Shown in pieces: positions 8,298-17,709 of a stretch of DNA of 64,000 bases. The stretch is from JAVVHE01 sp038238915 (GTDB lineage Bacteria; Pseudomonadota; Alphaproteobacteria; Sphingomonadales; Sphingomonadaceae). The DNA lies in NCBI GenBank assembly GCA_038238915.1, contig JBBSFH010000017.1:1-64000 (forward strand), read 5' to 3'. The notes below the pieces were generated by a model that was given only the letters and a program-made list of their open reading frames with translations, had not been told where the DNA came from and searched no databases. Each line of letters starts with the position of its first letter. Position 1 is the first letter of the stretch. The translations under genes were made by a program, and so were the position numbers.

Positions 8298-9470
8298 ATG
8301 GATCGTCGCCGTAACCCGTTTCACCCTGGCGCGGGCACGCCGCCTCCTGAGCTTGCCGGGCGTGATGAACTGCTTGAGCGCGCAGCGGTTGCGCTGGACC
8401 GGATCCGGGCAGGCCGGGGTGCACGCAGCTTCATCCTCTATGGTCTGCGCGGGGTCGGCAAAACCGTGTTGCTGACCACCATCTGGAATAGGGCCGAAGC
8501 GGACGGCCTGGTCGTGGTCGCACTCGAAGCGCCCGAGAACCGGTCGCTGCCGGGGATGCTGGTGCCCGCCCTGCGCGCGAGCCTGCTGCGCCTCGACCGC
8601 ATCAAACGGGCGACCGCGGGCGTTAGCCGGGCGCTTCGTGCGCTGGCCGGGTTCGCCAAGCTCAAGGTGCGGTACAATGATCTGGAGATCGCGCTCGACG
8701 TCGAGCCCGAGCCGGGGCTGGCCGATTCTGGCGACCTGGACGCCGATCTTGCCGACCTGCTCGTCGCGGTCGGCGAAGCGGCGCGCGAGCGCGACACGGT
8801 CGTCGTGCTCGCGATCGACGAGCTCCAGTATGTCCCCGAAACGCAGCTGGCCGCGCTCATCGCCGCGCTGCACCGCGCCAGCCAGCGGCGGCTGCCGATC
8901 ACGATGGTCGGTGCGGGCCTGCCGCAGCTGCTCGGACGGATGGGGGCGGCAAAGTCATATGCCGAGCGGCTGTTCGAGTTCGTACCTATCGGACCGCTCG
9001 ATGCCGCCGCCGCCACCGCCGCGCTGCGTTTGCCGATCGAGCGCGAGGGCGAGCAGATCGACGACACGGGGATCACGGCCATTCTGGGCGACACGCAAGG
9101 CTACCCGTACTTCATCCAGGAGTGGGGCAAGCACAGCTGGGACATCGCGGAGGCGACACCGATCGACGCGGATGATGTCGCGCTCGCGCGCGACCTCGCT
9201 ATCGCCGAACTCGACGCAAGCTTCTTCCGCGTGCGCTTCGACCGGCTGACCCCCAAAGAGAAGCGCTATTTGCGCGCGATGGCCGAACTCGGTCCCGGGC
9301 CGCACCGATCGGGCGACATCGCCTCGGCGATGCACGTCCAGGTGACCAGCCTCGCACCGACGCGCAACAGCCTGATCGCCAAAGGCATGCTGTTCAGCCC
9401 GGCCCACGGCGACACGGCCTTCACCGTGCCGCTGTTCGACGCCTTCATGCGAAGGGTCATGCCAGCGTGA
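8298..9470 (+). CDS. AAA-type ATPase, ORC/Cdc6-like (AAA_16)
   Basis: A 390-residue P-loop ATPase. Walker A is GLRGVGKT at residues 49-56 and Walker B is VVVLAIDE at about 168-175. A carboxy-terminal winged-helix-like region (about 300-390, with LTPKEKRYLRAMAELG and SGDIASAMHVQVTSLAPTRNSLIAKGML) follows. This architecture is shared by STAND/ORC-like ATPases of unknown cellular role that are common in accessory DNA. It is next to a broken recombinase, suggesting an old mobile segment. It lacks a ribosome binding site and may be translated from a leaderless transcript. No partner gene identifies its function. Confidence 0.75.
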   Translation: MDRRRNPFHPGAGTPPPELAGRDELLERAAVALDRIRAGRGARSFILYGLRGVGKTVLLTTIWNRAEADGLVVVALEAPENRSLPGMLVPALRASLLRLDRIKRATAGVSRALRALAGFAKLKVRYNDLEIALDVEPEPGLADSGDLDADLADLLVAVGEAARERDTVVVLAIDELQYVPETQLAALIAALHRASQRRLPITMVGAGLPQLLGRMGAAKSYAERLFEFVPIGPLDAAAATAALRLPIEREGEQIDDTGITAILGDTQGYPYFIQEWGKHSWDIAEATPIDADDVALARDLAIAELDASFFRVRFDRLTPKEKRYLRAMAELGPGPHRSGDIASAMHVQVTSLAPTRNSLIAKGMLFSPAHGDTAFTVPLFDAFMRRVMPA

Positions 9471-9652
9471 TTTCGCGGCCGGTAGCCGACTGGCAGGTTT
9501 CGGGCAACGAGGTTGAGATAGCTGCCGCTCGCTTAGCAAGTTGCTCACGGCCAGTATCGCCCAAACTACGACACTTAGCCCTGCGAAGCGGCCGCCCGAA
9601 ACGGCCGTTCGAGCTTCGATCTGCGATATGAGCGGCGTGACCCGAGCATACT

Positions 9653-10018
9653 CTAGCGCTCGCCATTCTCCCGGTCGTACCGCATTGCGCTGCGATAGAG
9701 TTCGGGCGTCAGCTTAATGTCGATGCTTGCCTGCCTCCGTGAGGTATTGCGGAACAGCACGGTTTCGCCGGCACCGAACCGCTCGCTGAACCGGGCGCCG
9801 GGCGGCACGTCGCGTAAGACGGTCTCGCGCCCGCGCGACGAACGCAGCAGTCGTACACTCACCGTGCTCGGATTGCTGCCACGCACAAGAATGGATGCTT
9901 TCTGCTCTCCGCCCAGCATGAACGTGCGGCCGGGCCCGATGAGCGTGCCGCCTTCGCGCGCAACGGCGCCGGCCGCCACACTGAGTATGATGGCTAAACT
10001 CAGAAGCAGTATGCGCAT
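9653..10018 (-). CDS. Small exported protein of unknown function
   Basis: A 121-residue protein with a clear signal peptide (MRILLLSLAIILSVAAGAVA) and a mature part of about 100 residues rich in Arg, Ser and Val with beta-strand character. An AAAGG site precedes the ATG. It is not recognised as a named family. It is divergent from the prolyl oligopeptidase gene. Confidence 0.6.
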   Translation of the reverse strand: MRILLLSLAIILSVAAGAVAREGGTLIGPGRTFMLGGEQKASILVRGSNPSTVSVRLLRSSRGRETVLRDVPPGARFSERFGAGETVLFRNTSRRQASIDIKLTPELYRSAMRYDRENGER

Positions 10019-10188
10019 GTTCGCCTTTCCAATCGTCTTGACCCCGCCCTAGGCGGCAAGAGAACACCTCACAATGCCGCCCGCGGTACCTTGGCTCGTC
10101 CAGGACTGCGTCGATAGCGGCCGCAAGCCGCGCTTGCGCGCGCGCACTACAGGCGGCAAAGCCGCGTCGACTTCCAGGGGGCGTGAGC

Positions 10189-12366
10189 ATGAAAACTGCA
10201 ATCAGTCGGCGCCAGTTGTTGGGGACAACGGGAGCGGTGGTTGGGGTCGCGCTGCTCCCGGCGGCCGTTTGGGCCGCTTCGATTATCCCGAAGCCGCCTG
10301 TCGCGCGGGTCGTGCCGGTGACCGAGACGCTGTTCGGCACGACCCTGACCGACAATTATCGCTGGATGGAAACGGCGAGCGATCCCGACTGGTTGCCGTT
10401 CTTGAAGGGGCAGAACGCGACGGCGCGGGCAACGCTTGCGGCAATCCCCGGGCGCGACGCGCTGCTCAGGCGGATTTCTGCACTGTCGGGCGATGCCGTG
10501 GCGACCAAGACGGTGCAGCGGGCGGGTACCCTGACTTTCATCGAGCAGCGGCCGGCAGGGGCTAACAACTTCAAGCTGTACGTCCGGGACGGCAGTGGAG
10601 CGATACGGCTGCTGATCGATCCCGAGACGCTTGGGACTGCCGAGCGCCACGTCAGCCTCGACTGGTGGTCGGCATCGCCCGACGGGTCGCACCTCGTCTA
10701 CGGCCTATCACCGGCCGGGTCCGAGGATTCGGTTGCGCACGTCATGGTCGTCGCGACCGCCCAGATCCTCCCCGAGCGAATTCCCGATACGCCCTATGCC
10801 GGCCCATCTTGGACCAACGACGGCACGGGATTTTTCTACAATCAGATCACGGGACCGCAGGGGACGGCCGAGCGCTACAAGAACAGTCGGCTGATGTACC
10901 ACCGTGTTGCGACCGACCCGGCAAGCGACCGGTTGATCGCTCAGAACGGCCACAGCAGCTTTCCGATCGGCGAGTATGAGTTCCCCGGGATCCAAATAAC
11001 TCCGGGGTCCGATACCGCGATGGCGCTGCTGTTCAACGGCGTCCAGCGCGAGATCACTGCTTACGCGGCGCCGACGATCGACGTGCTCGCGGGGAGCGCG
11101 AAATGGCGCAAGGTCTGCGACCGAAGCGATAACGTCACCGGCCTCGCCGTCATTGCTGACGACCTTTATCTGCTCGCCAACTCCGATGCGATCCGCGGGC
11201 GGGTGGTCAAGACGGTCGCCAGCGCCCCCGATCTCAAGGCCGCGAAGACCGTCCTGCCAATGGGCGCGATCGTCGTCGAGGCGCTGACCGCAGCGCGCGA
11301 CGGCGTTTACGTGACGACGATGGACGGCGGCGTCGAGCGGTTGAAGCGGATCGACCGCAACGACCGGATCGCCGATGTCGCGCTGCCGTACGACGGTCAG
11401 ATCGTCTACACGTACGGCGACGCTGGCAGCGACGGTATCCTGATCAACATCACCGGCTGGGTCGAGCCGTCGGCGGTTTGGGCTGTCGACCCCATGACAC
11501 TGAAGGCATCCGATACCAGGATCACGCCGCCACCGCCGATCGACCTGTCACCGTACGTCGCAACCCGCTTTTTCGCGAACGCAAAGGACGGCGTGAAAAT
11601 CCCGGTGGCGGTCGTCGCCCGCCGCGACACACCCAAGGACGGTAAGCGCCCGGCGATCGTGCTGTCCTACGGCGCATATCAATACGGTACCTCACCCGCG
11701 TTCGCAGCGCGCAACCTCGCTTTTCTCGATGTCGGCGGGATTTGTGTCGTCGCCGGCGTCCGCGGCGGCGGCGAATATGGCCGCGAGTGGCACGACGGCG
11801 GCAAGCTCGCGACCAAGCCAAACACGTGGCGCGACCTGATCGCGAGTTGCGAAGCGTTAATCTCCGCCGGCTGGACGCGGCCGGGCAGCCTCGCGATCGA
11901 GGGAGGGTCCGCGGGCGGCATCACCGTGGGCCGTGCGCTGACCGAGCGCCCCGACCTGTTTTGCGCCGTTCTGTCGCTGGTAGGCAGTTCAAACCAGCTG
12001 CGTGCAGAATTCTCGCCGAACGGACCGGCAAACATTCCCGAGTTCGGCAGTCAGAAGAGCGAGGCGGGGTTCCGCGCACTGCTGGCGATGGATGCTTACA
12101 CCGCTGTAAAGAAAGGGACCAAATACCCCGCCGTCCTTCTCACCACCGGTGTCAGTGACCCCCGCGTCGCACCCTGGGAGGTCGGCAAAATGACTGCCGC
12201 GCTGCAGGCTGCCACGACAAGCGGCAAGCCCGTGCTGATGCGGGTCGACTTCGATGCCGGCCATGGGATCGGCTCGACCCGCAGTCAGACCGACGAGCTC
12301 CAAGCCGATGAATTCGCCTTTGTGCTATGGCAGGCAGGGGTCGCTGGGTACCAGCCAACGCGATAG
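10189..12366 (+). CDS. Prolyl oligopeptidase family serine peptidase (S9A), Tat-exported
   Basis: A 725-residue S9A peptidase that cleaves short peptides after proline. The amino terminus carries a twin-arginine motif (SRRQLLG) followed by a hydrophobic segment ending AVWAA, implying folded export to the periplasm. A beta-propeller domain comes next, then the alpha/beta hydrolase domain with nucleophile Ser574 in GGSAGG, Asp657 in SDPRV and His692 in DAGHG. The ATG at 10189 is chosen because it has an AGGGGG site at proper spacing; a GTG six bases upstream would be too close. A secreted amidohydrolase/prolidase-like gene follows after 143 bases, suggesting joint extracytoplasmic peptide breakdown. 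Confidence 0.88.
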   Translation: MKTAISRRQLLGTTGAVVGVALLPAAVWAASIIPKPPVARVVPVTETLFGTTLTDNYRWMETASDPDWLPFLKGQNATARATLAAIPGRDALLRRISALSGDAVATKTVQRAGTLTFIEQRPAGANNFKLYVRDGSGAIRLLIDPETLGTAERHVSLDWWSASPDGSHLVYGLSPAGSEDSVAHVMVVATAQILPERIPDTPYAGPSWTNDGTGFFYNQITGPQGTAERYKNSRLMYHRVATDPASDRLIAQNGHSSFPIGEYEFPGIQITPGSDTAMALLFNGVQREITAYAAPTIDVLAGSAKWRKVCDRSDNVTGLAVIADDLYLLANSDAIRGRVVKTVASAPDLKAAKTVLPMGAIVVEALTAARDGVYVTTMDGGVERLKRIDRNDRIADVALPYDGQIVYTYGDAGSDGILINITGWVEPSAVWAVDPMTLKASDTRITPPPPIDLSPYVATRFFANAKDGVKIPVAVVARRDTPKDGKRPAIVLSYGAYQYGTSPAFAARNLAFLDVGGICVVAGVRGGGEYGREWHDGGKLATKPNTWRDLIASCEALISAGWTRPGSLAIEGGSAGGITVGRALTERPDLFCAVLSLVGSSNQLRAEFSPNGPANIPEFGSQKSEAGFRALLAMDAYTAVKKGTKYPAVLLTTGVSDPRVAPWEVGKMTAALQAATTSGKPVLMRVDFDAGHGIGSTRSQTDELQADEFAFVLWQAGVAGYQPTR

Positions 12367-12509
12367 CACGGGGCGGTTCCGGGAGCACCTGATCTCGCGC
12401 AGGAAAGCGGTCGGGCTGGAACCGCCCAAAACTCGACGCGCACTTGCGCTGACTCCGTTCCGAAAAGCTGCCATTGTTTGTCAGCTAAAGTGTCGGGGAC
12501 GCATTTGAT

Positions 12510-13898
12510 ATGGTTTGTCACGTCAGTCGCATTATCGGACTATCGCTCGCCTGCGCCTTTCTGTCATGCTCCACGGTAGCTTTGGCGGGTGCACCGACGC
12601 CGTTTGCACCGTCGAGCGATCGGGTCTTGTATCGTGGAGCTACACTGATCGACGGCACCGGCTCTCCGCCCCGCGCCGACATGGACGTGCTCGTGGCTGG
12701 CGAGCGGATCGAGAAGGTGTTTCCCGATCGCACCTTGGCACCTGCCGTCTTGGCCAAGATGAAGGTCATCGATCTACGCGGTCGCTATCTGATGGCCGGC
12801 CTGATCGACTCGCATGTGCATCTCGCGACGCCCCCGAACCGTCGCCAGGCGGAGGCGATGTTGCGGCGCGATCTCTATGGCGGCGTCACGGCAGTCCGGG
12901 ACATGGCTGATGACCTGCGGGCGGTCGGCGAACTTACGCGGGCCAGTCTGGTGGGAGAGATTGCGGGCCCCGACATCTACTACGCCGCGCTGATGGGCGG
13001 GCCGAACCTGTTCGCCGACCCGCGCACTGCCGAGGTATCCGCTGGCGGCGTGCCGGGACAGGTGCCGTGGATGCAGGAGATCACGGACGCGACCGATCTG
13101 CCGCTCGCCGTCGCCGAAGCCCGTGGAACCTACGCGACCGCGATCAAGCTATATGCCGATCTTACCGGGGAGCAGGCCGCGAAGATCACGGCGGAGGCCC
13201 ATCGGCAGCATATGCTCGTCTGGGCTCACGCGACGCTCTATCCGGCGAAGCCTTCCGAGGTTGTGGCCGCGGGTGTCGATGCGGTTTCGCACGCGTGCCT
13301 GCTGGTCCGGGAGCCCCAAGCGCATGTTCCCCGGGAAGGCGAGCCGATCACTCCGGTGTCTCTCGATCCGTTCAGGGATGGCCACAATCCTCTGCTGGCC
13401 CGTCTATTCGGTGAGATGGCTCGCCGGGGCACGATATTGGATGCAACCGTCTGGACCTATGGCCCCGTTGGCGCGACATCCACGAACACGCCGACAAAGC
13501 CCCCTGGGGACTGGTGCGATGACGTCGTGGGTGGAGCGATCGCTGGCCAGGCATGGCGTGCTGGCGTGCCTGTCTCGGCGGGAACCGACTCGGTGGCGCC
13601 ATGGACCGATCCATGGCCCGATCTTTTTCACGAACTCGACGCGCGGGTCGAGAAGGCCGGGATGTCGACCAGTGCGGCCATCCATTCCGCGACCCTCGTC
13701 AGCGCGCGGGCTGCAGGCCAGGACCATGCGATGGGGAGCATCGAACCCGGGAAGCTGGCCAACATGGTCGTGCTCGCTCGCAATCCCGTCGAAAAGCTGG
13801 CCAACCTGAAGAGCGTGATGATGACGGTGAAGCGTGGGCGAGTCTTCGAAAGGCAGGCATTTGTTCCGCTCGTCGCGGACGACATCACCGACCTGTAG
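12510..13898 (+). CDS. Exported metal-dependent amidohydrolase, prolidase/imidazolonepropionase-like
   Basis: A 462-residue amidohydrolase (PF01979) with a signal peptide (IIGLSLACAFLSCSTVALA). Metal-site elements are visible: H102-x-H104 in DSHVHL, a Lys in AIKLYADL that could be the carboxylated lysine, His in WAHATLY, His in VSHACLL and Asp in SAGTDS. The carboxy terminus (GSIEPGKLANMVVLARNPVEKLANL) is the usual small beta domain. Related proteins include secreted Xaa-Pro dipeptidases that act on Pro-containing dipeptides, which would fit the neighbouring prolyl oligopeptidase. Substrate assignment is inference; family membership is solid. Confidence 0.82.
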   Translation: MVCHVSRIIGLSLACAFLSCSTVALAGAPTPFAPSSDRVLYRGATLIDGTGSPPRADMDVLVAGERIEKVFPDRTLAPAVLAKMKVIDLRGRYLMAGLIDSHVHLATPPNRRQAEAMLRRDLYGGVTAVRDMADDLRAVGELTRASLVGEIAGPDIYYAALMGGPNLFADPRTAEVSAGGVPGQVPWMQEITDATDLPLAVAEARGTYATAIKLYADLTGEQAAKITAEAHRQHMLVWAHATLYPAKPSEVVAAGVDAVSHACLLVREPQAHVPREGEPITPVSLDPFRDGHNPLLARLFGEMARRGTILDATVWTYGPVGATSTNTPTKPPGDWCDDVVGGAIAGQAWRAGVPVSAGTDSVAPWTDPWPDLFHELDARVEKAGMSTSAAIHSATLVSARAAGQDHAMGSIEPGKLANMVVLARNPVEKLANLKSVMMTVKRGRVFERQAFVPLVADDITDL

Positions 13899-14172
13899 CC
13901 TGATCGGCATCGCACCTCGGGTGTACCAGTCAAAGGCGATCGGTCGTTTTTTTAGGGCTTCGGAAAACGGCCGCCAGTCTGCTTAGTCGGCATCTCGGAT
14001 CTTAAGCGGACGGCCCGCTTTCCACCCAACCTTCGCCGTTCGGGCCGTGTCGAGGCGATCAAGCAACCTTAAACCGGACTGACTCGGATTTACCTCACGA
14101 AAGCGCGCGCAGCGATAGGGTGACCACTTCCGTATCGTCGCAGTGCTCGGGGAACGCTAGAAAAGTCTACGG

Positions 14173-15153
14173 TTAATCTGCTGAGCGCGGGCCAGCGCGC
14201 AGGATTACGGGGCGGTACCGGCGTGCTAAAAACGGCACCACCATATGGGGTATCGTCAGGACCGATAGCGTGACGAAGCAGGCGCGCAGCGCACCAGCAT
14301 TTACGGAATTGCGAATTTCGGCCGCCCCGATCAGCACTGCGAGCGCAATTGCCGCGATTGTAAGCGGAAAAATAATCTTCAGCCATGCGTCGCGTGTCGG
14401 CCGTTGCAGCTGGGCGATCGCTTCGCGCAGTTGAGCAGGCGAATGCACGAAGCAGAAGAAGAGCGAAAATCCGATCACGGGCGGCAACAGCGCCTCTGCC
14501 AGCAGCGCGCCTGCCAGCGCGAGAGCATTTCGGCGTAACCCACTCTGCCAGAGCAGCCCGGCACCAGCGAGCGCGATAATGCCCGCGACGGGGGCGACCA
14601 GCAGCAGGATGTCACCAAGGCTCGCGGCAGAGGCTGTGCCGGTGAGCGAAACGAAGATCGCGGCCAGTTCGGGACGGTGGCGAAGCGCGGGCAGCGCGAT
14701 CATTGCCACCGCCGTGCCACGAGCGACGAAGCCATCTCCCATATCCTGCCAATCCTCGCCGAAGTGCAGGACGGCCATGGCGATGAAGACTATGAGCGCG
14801 AGCAGCGGGGCGAGGAGCCACAGAGCGTACATTGCGGCTGCGCACGCGCCGTAAGCGAACAACAGCGCGGAGATGCCGGGACCGCGATTGTCCCGGCGGC
14901 GGAGTAGCTCCAGATCGAGGGTGCCGTGCGGAAGGCCGAACGTCAACAGAAGCCCACAAGCGATAGGCGTGATCGCGGAAGTATCGAGCGGGTTGCCAAA
15001 AACCTGCGCAAGGAGCGCAGCCGCGGTGAGGGCGAGCTGCGCTCCGACCAGGCCAAGGCGCGGCCAGCGCGGCGAATGGACATCACTGTACCGTCCACCG
15101 CGTGCCACCGGACTAAGCCGCAGCAGTGGCGAGCGGGCTGCCGTGGTGATCAT
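14173..15153 (-). CDS. blh: Beta-carotene 15,15'-dioxygenase, Brp/Blh family
   Basis: A 326-residue integral membrane enzyme that cleaves beta-carotene into two retinals. The four family histidines are seen at His76 (GLPHGTLD), His130 (VLHFGEDW), His237 (FVHSPAQ) and His303 (TIPHMVVPF), set among about eight hydrophobic segments. It follows the rhodopsin gene and its ATG overlaps that gene's end by 41 bases; a GTG just after the rhodopsin stop is an alternative start in the same frame. The pairing supplies chromophore for the pump. A beta-carotene source (crtY and others) is not in the window. Confidence 0.9.
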   Translation of the reverse strand: MITTAARSPLLRLSPVARGGRYSDVHSPRWPRLGLVGAQLALTAAALLAQVFGNPLDTSAITPIACGLLLTFGLPHGTLDLELLRRRDNRGPGISALLFAYGACAAAMYALWLLAPLLALIVFIAMAVLHFGEDWQDMGDGFVARGTAVAMIALPALRHRPELAAIFVSLTGTASAASLGDILLLVAPVAGIIALAGAGLLWQSGLRRNALALAGALLAEALLPPVIGFSLFFCFVHSPAQLREAIAQLQRPTRDAWLKIIFPLTIAAIALAVLIGAAEIRNSVNAGALRACFVTLSVLTIPHMVVPFLARRYRPVILRAGPRSAD

Positions 15154-15892
15154 ATTCCACTGCGGTCTTGCGGACTGCGATGATGTAGATTAGCACTCCG
15201 ACCCCGGCCTTGGCGAGCAGATCAGCCAGCGTGTAGCCAACCTGGACCGAAGTCGTGACCGTGCCGCCACCGAGGCCCGTGAAGGGGATCATGTAGACCA
15301 TCGGGTAAAAACCCCACGAAGCGAAGGTCAGCAGGCGCGCCTGCTTGATCAAATGACGGACACTTTCGGGCTGCCGATCGATCGAATCGCTCAGGCCCTT
15401 GAACAGCTGCCATACGATGTAGAGGAACGGAACGGTCGAGGCCGCACCCCAGAGCGCGCGGGTGGCATTGTCCGCCGCGATTTCGCCCGGATAGCCGAGC
15501 ACGATCATCAGCGCGGCCGCGAGCGCGAGCCTGGTCGAACGCGCCATCGTCTCGCTGCTTGACAGCCGCATGACGAGGACGAGTTCGACCAGCAGCAACG
15601 GCACGGTCAGCAGCCAATCGACATAACGATAGGCATCGTTGAACGCGACCGAAGTCATCGTTACGACACCTGCTCGAAGCTCGTAGGCTGCGTTCCAACT
15701 CTCGAAAATGCGGAAATAATGATAGGCTGCAATAGCGCAGACGAGACCTGAAATCGTCAAAGCGGTTTTATAGGCCGTTCCAACCTGCGAACGCCCGAAC
15801 CAAAGAAACAGGGTTGCTGCGGCCATCGCCGCGAGCGTGAATGAGAACGCATTATAAACCAAAGAGAATTGACCGGCCGTCAATGGTTGCAT
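15113..15892 (-). CDS. Light-driven proton-pumping rhodopsin, xanthorhodopsin-like
   Basis: A 259-residue seven-helix microbial rhodopsin. Helix C has Arg89, Asp92 (proton acceptor), Thr96 and Glu103 (donor), the DTE motif of outward proton pumps. His58 matches the proteorhodopsin His75, Leu100 sits at the green-tuning position, and Lys228 with Asp224 in LADLLAKAG is the retinal Schiff base lysine with its helix G aspartate. Gly149 in LWGAASTVPF occupies the position where xanthorhodopsin and Gloeobacter rhodopsin have the glycine that lets a carotenoid antenna dock (bulky Trp in bacteriorhodopsin). The ATG at 15892 has an AGAGGAA site; an upstream ATG at 15919 is less likely. Followed by blh in an overlapping operon. 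Confidence 0.95.
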   Translation of the reverse strand: MQPLTAGQFSLVYNAFSFTLAAMAAATLFLWFGRSQVGTAYKTALTISGLVCAIAAYHYFRIFESWNAAYELRAGVVTMTSVAFNDAYRYVDWLLTVPLLLVELVLVMRLSSSETMARSTRLALAAALMIVLGYPGEIAADNATRALWGAASTVPFLYIVWQLFKGLSDSIDRQPESVRHLIKQARLLTFASWGFYPMVYMIPFTGLGGGTVTTSVQVGYTLADLLAKAGVGVLIYIIAVRKTAVEYDHHGSPLATAAA

Positions 15893-16649
15893 CGAGATTT
15901 CCTCTCTTTCTATGAACATGCTGCCAAGGTTGTAGCGCACGTTGCTGGCGGGACGTGCTCGCGGGAAGCCGGATCTGCACGATGGCCAATCGTCACATGT
16001 GGCAATTGCGACGCTATTGGAGCTTGCTCATCGAAGCTCGATCAGGGGTCGTTGCAAGAGCCTTGCGGTGTCCAATCTCGAATGTCTTGGGTCACGTCCC
16101 CCCCCCAACAGAGCGGGAATCAACGCCGGGCCGTTTACGGGTACGGTCGGTGTAATCGCGCGTGGTCGCCAATGGGGTCGAGAGCCGCCCGCTGACCGCA
16201 TGCGAACGGCAGCTTTCCCGCACACGACCCCCCCCCGAAAATCCGCCTGCCGACTATCCACCACCTCCCAACAATCGCGACCCCCACTTCTACCAATATA
16301 GACGAACGGTAGGTATCGGGCTCGAGTTCGGGAAAGCTAAATGGCGAGATGTGTGAAGGGTTTCGGGCGCTTCTTAGCGTACGAAAGCCTCCAATGCAGG
16401 AACCCGCGGTGGGCGAGGCGGGCTATGGGGATTTGGGGATTGAGATTGCCGCGCGTGGCGGGTCGAGGCTGTCGAACCGGCTTACGAATTGCGCGGGTTT
16501 CCCCTCACGGTACGTCGCTGGAGGGACTGCGGCGGTGATTGTGACGGCGCTCGCGGTGCCGACGGTTGTCCCAAGTGTCCTGCGCGCGCGAAGTCGCTTT
16601 GGCCGGAGCAGGATTGCTGCGGCGGGGTGGCAGGTCGGTCCATGCCGGA
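15893..16649. other. Non-coding region upstream of the rhodopsin operon
   Basis: About 750 bases with no gene I can support. It must contain the leftward rhodopsin promoter in its first 200 bases, but no convincing -35/-10 pair was recognised. It also holds two tracts of nine C and borders an IS91-type remnant, so part of it may be decayed mobile DNA. Confidence 0.5.
16098..16236. repeat. Pair of nine-C homopolymer tracts
   Basis: Runs of nine consecutive C occur at 16098-16106 and 16228-16236, 130 bases apart, in otherwise non-coding DNA upstream of the rhodopsin operon. Such tracts change length by slippage. The surrounding sequences are not otherwise similar, so this is not a direct repeat. 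Confidence 0.6.
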
Positions 16650-17192
16650 TCATGGCGGTGGATCCCGGCTCGGTGGCGGTCCGCGTGGCGGGGCGCGGGG
16701 CTGACACCAGCGATTAAAAGTCAGAGTGACGGTCATGTGCCCGCCGCAGCACGGACCGGGCGGGCGGATGTCGGGCGGTTCCGGCGCTTCGACCGTGTCG
16801 GGTTGGGATGGCACCGCCAGCAACTCCCTCGCGCGGGCGATGCTGGTGTGGCGATTGCCGCTGGCCAGCAGGCCGTAATGACGGATCCGGTGGAAACCGC
16901 GCGGCAGGACATGGAGCAGGAAGCGGCCGATGAAATCGTTGGCGGCGAGCTTCATGACCTGCTGTCGCTCGGTGCCGCGGCGGCGGTAGTCCTTGTATCG
17001 GAAGGTGACCCCGGCCGCGTCGAAGCCGATGAGGCGGCTGTTCGAGATGGCGACGCGGTGGGTGTAGCGCGACAGATAGGCGAGCACCGCCTCGGGCCCG
17101 CCAAATGGCGGCTTGGCGTAGACGACCCAGCGCTTCTTCCTGACGGGCGATAGATGACGCAGGAACGCGCGTGGCTCGGTGAGGTGCGCCAT
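16650..17192 (-). pseudogene. IS91-type transposase, carboxy-terminal remnant
   Basis: The frame contains the carboxy-terminal half of an IS91-family (HUH Y2) transposase: KRWVVYAKPPFGGPEAVLAY, the YLSRYTHR element, then FIGRFLLHVLPRGFHRIRHYG. The YLSRY tyrosines are kept, but the upstream zinc-binding and HUH nuclease parts are missing; upstream of about 17192 the frame is unrelated. It is therefore an inactive fragment. No terminal inverted repeats are expected for this family, and no oriIS/terIS ends were recognised. Confidence 0.75.
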
Positions 17193-17709
17193 GCTACCGA
17201 AGCACGGTCGTGAGCCTGGTTGGTGAGGACTGGTCCGGGCCGCCACCGGTTTCGCCGCCGAGGCCGAAATGCTCGATCCAGCGGCCCTGCCCCAGCTCAA
17301 TGCAGCGGAAGCGCTCCTTTCGATTCCTACGCCGGGCATGCTCGACGAGCCGGGCGATGCGTGAAACGCAGACACACCGCGATGATTGGGCCGATCAATG
17401 GTAGCAATGAAGGTGCCTGCAAAAGCACGATACGCTCCACAATCCCAAGCTTGTGGGCGTGAGGATCGAAGCGCGGCCCAGCATGTCCTCCACTCGCAGC
17501 CACGTCCGCCGAGCTTTGCGCAACGGCGACGGCGCCGATCCGTGGGCCTTTCACAAGGCGCTGATTGAACCCAAACCCCATGCGCCGCGCCCGCTTCCAG
17601 GCTCCCGCGACTGCTTCGTTCTTGCGGACAATCCGACCATGTGAGGCGGACCCCGGCCGGGCGCGCGGACGTTCTACCAAGAGCAATCCATTCGCGACCG
17701 GAGAGATAG
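17193..17709. other. Decayed or non-coding DNA between transposase remnant and SDR gene
   Basis: About 500 bases without a supported gene. Short peptide-like stretches occur on the minus strand in several frames, as in an eroded mobile element, but none matches a family I can name. The last 20 bases supply the ribosome binding site of the SDR gene. Confidence 0.4.

Noticed and set aside
10189..12366. Prolyl oligopeptidase as a lasso-peptide isopeptidase
   Set aside because: Sphingomonad lasso loci have related S9 enzymes, but no precursor, cyclase or protease genes are nearby, and the protein has classical S9A features with a Tat signal.
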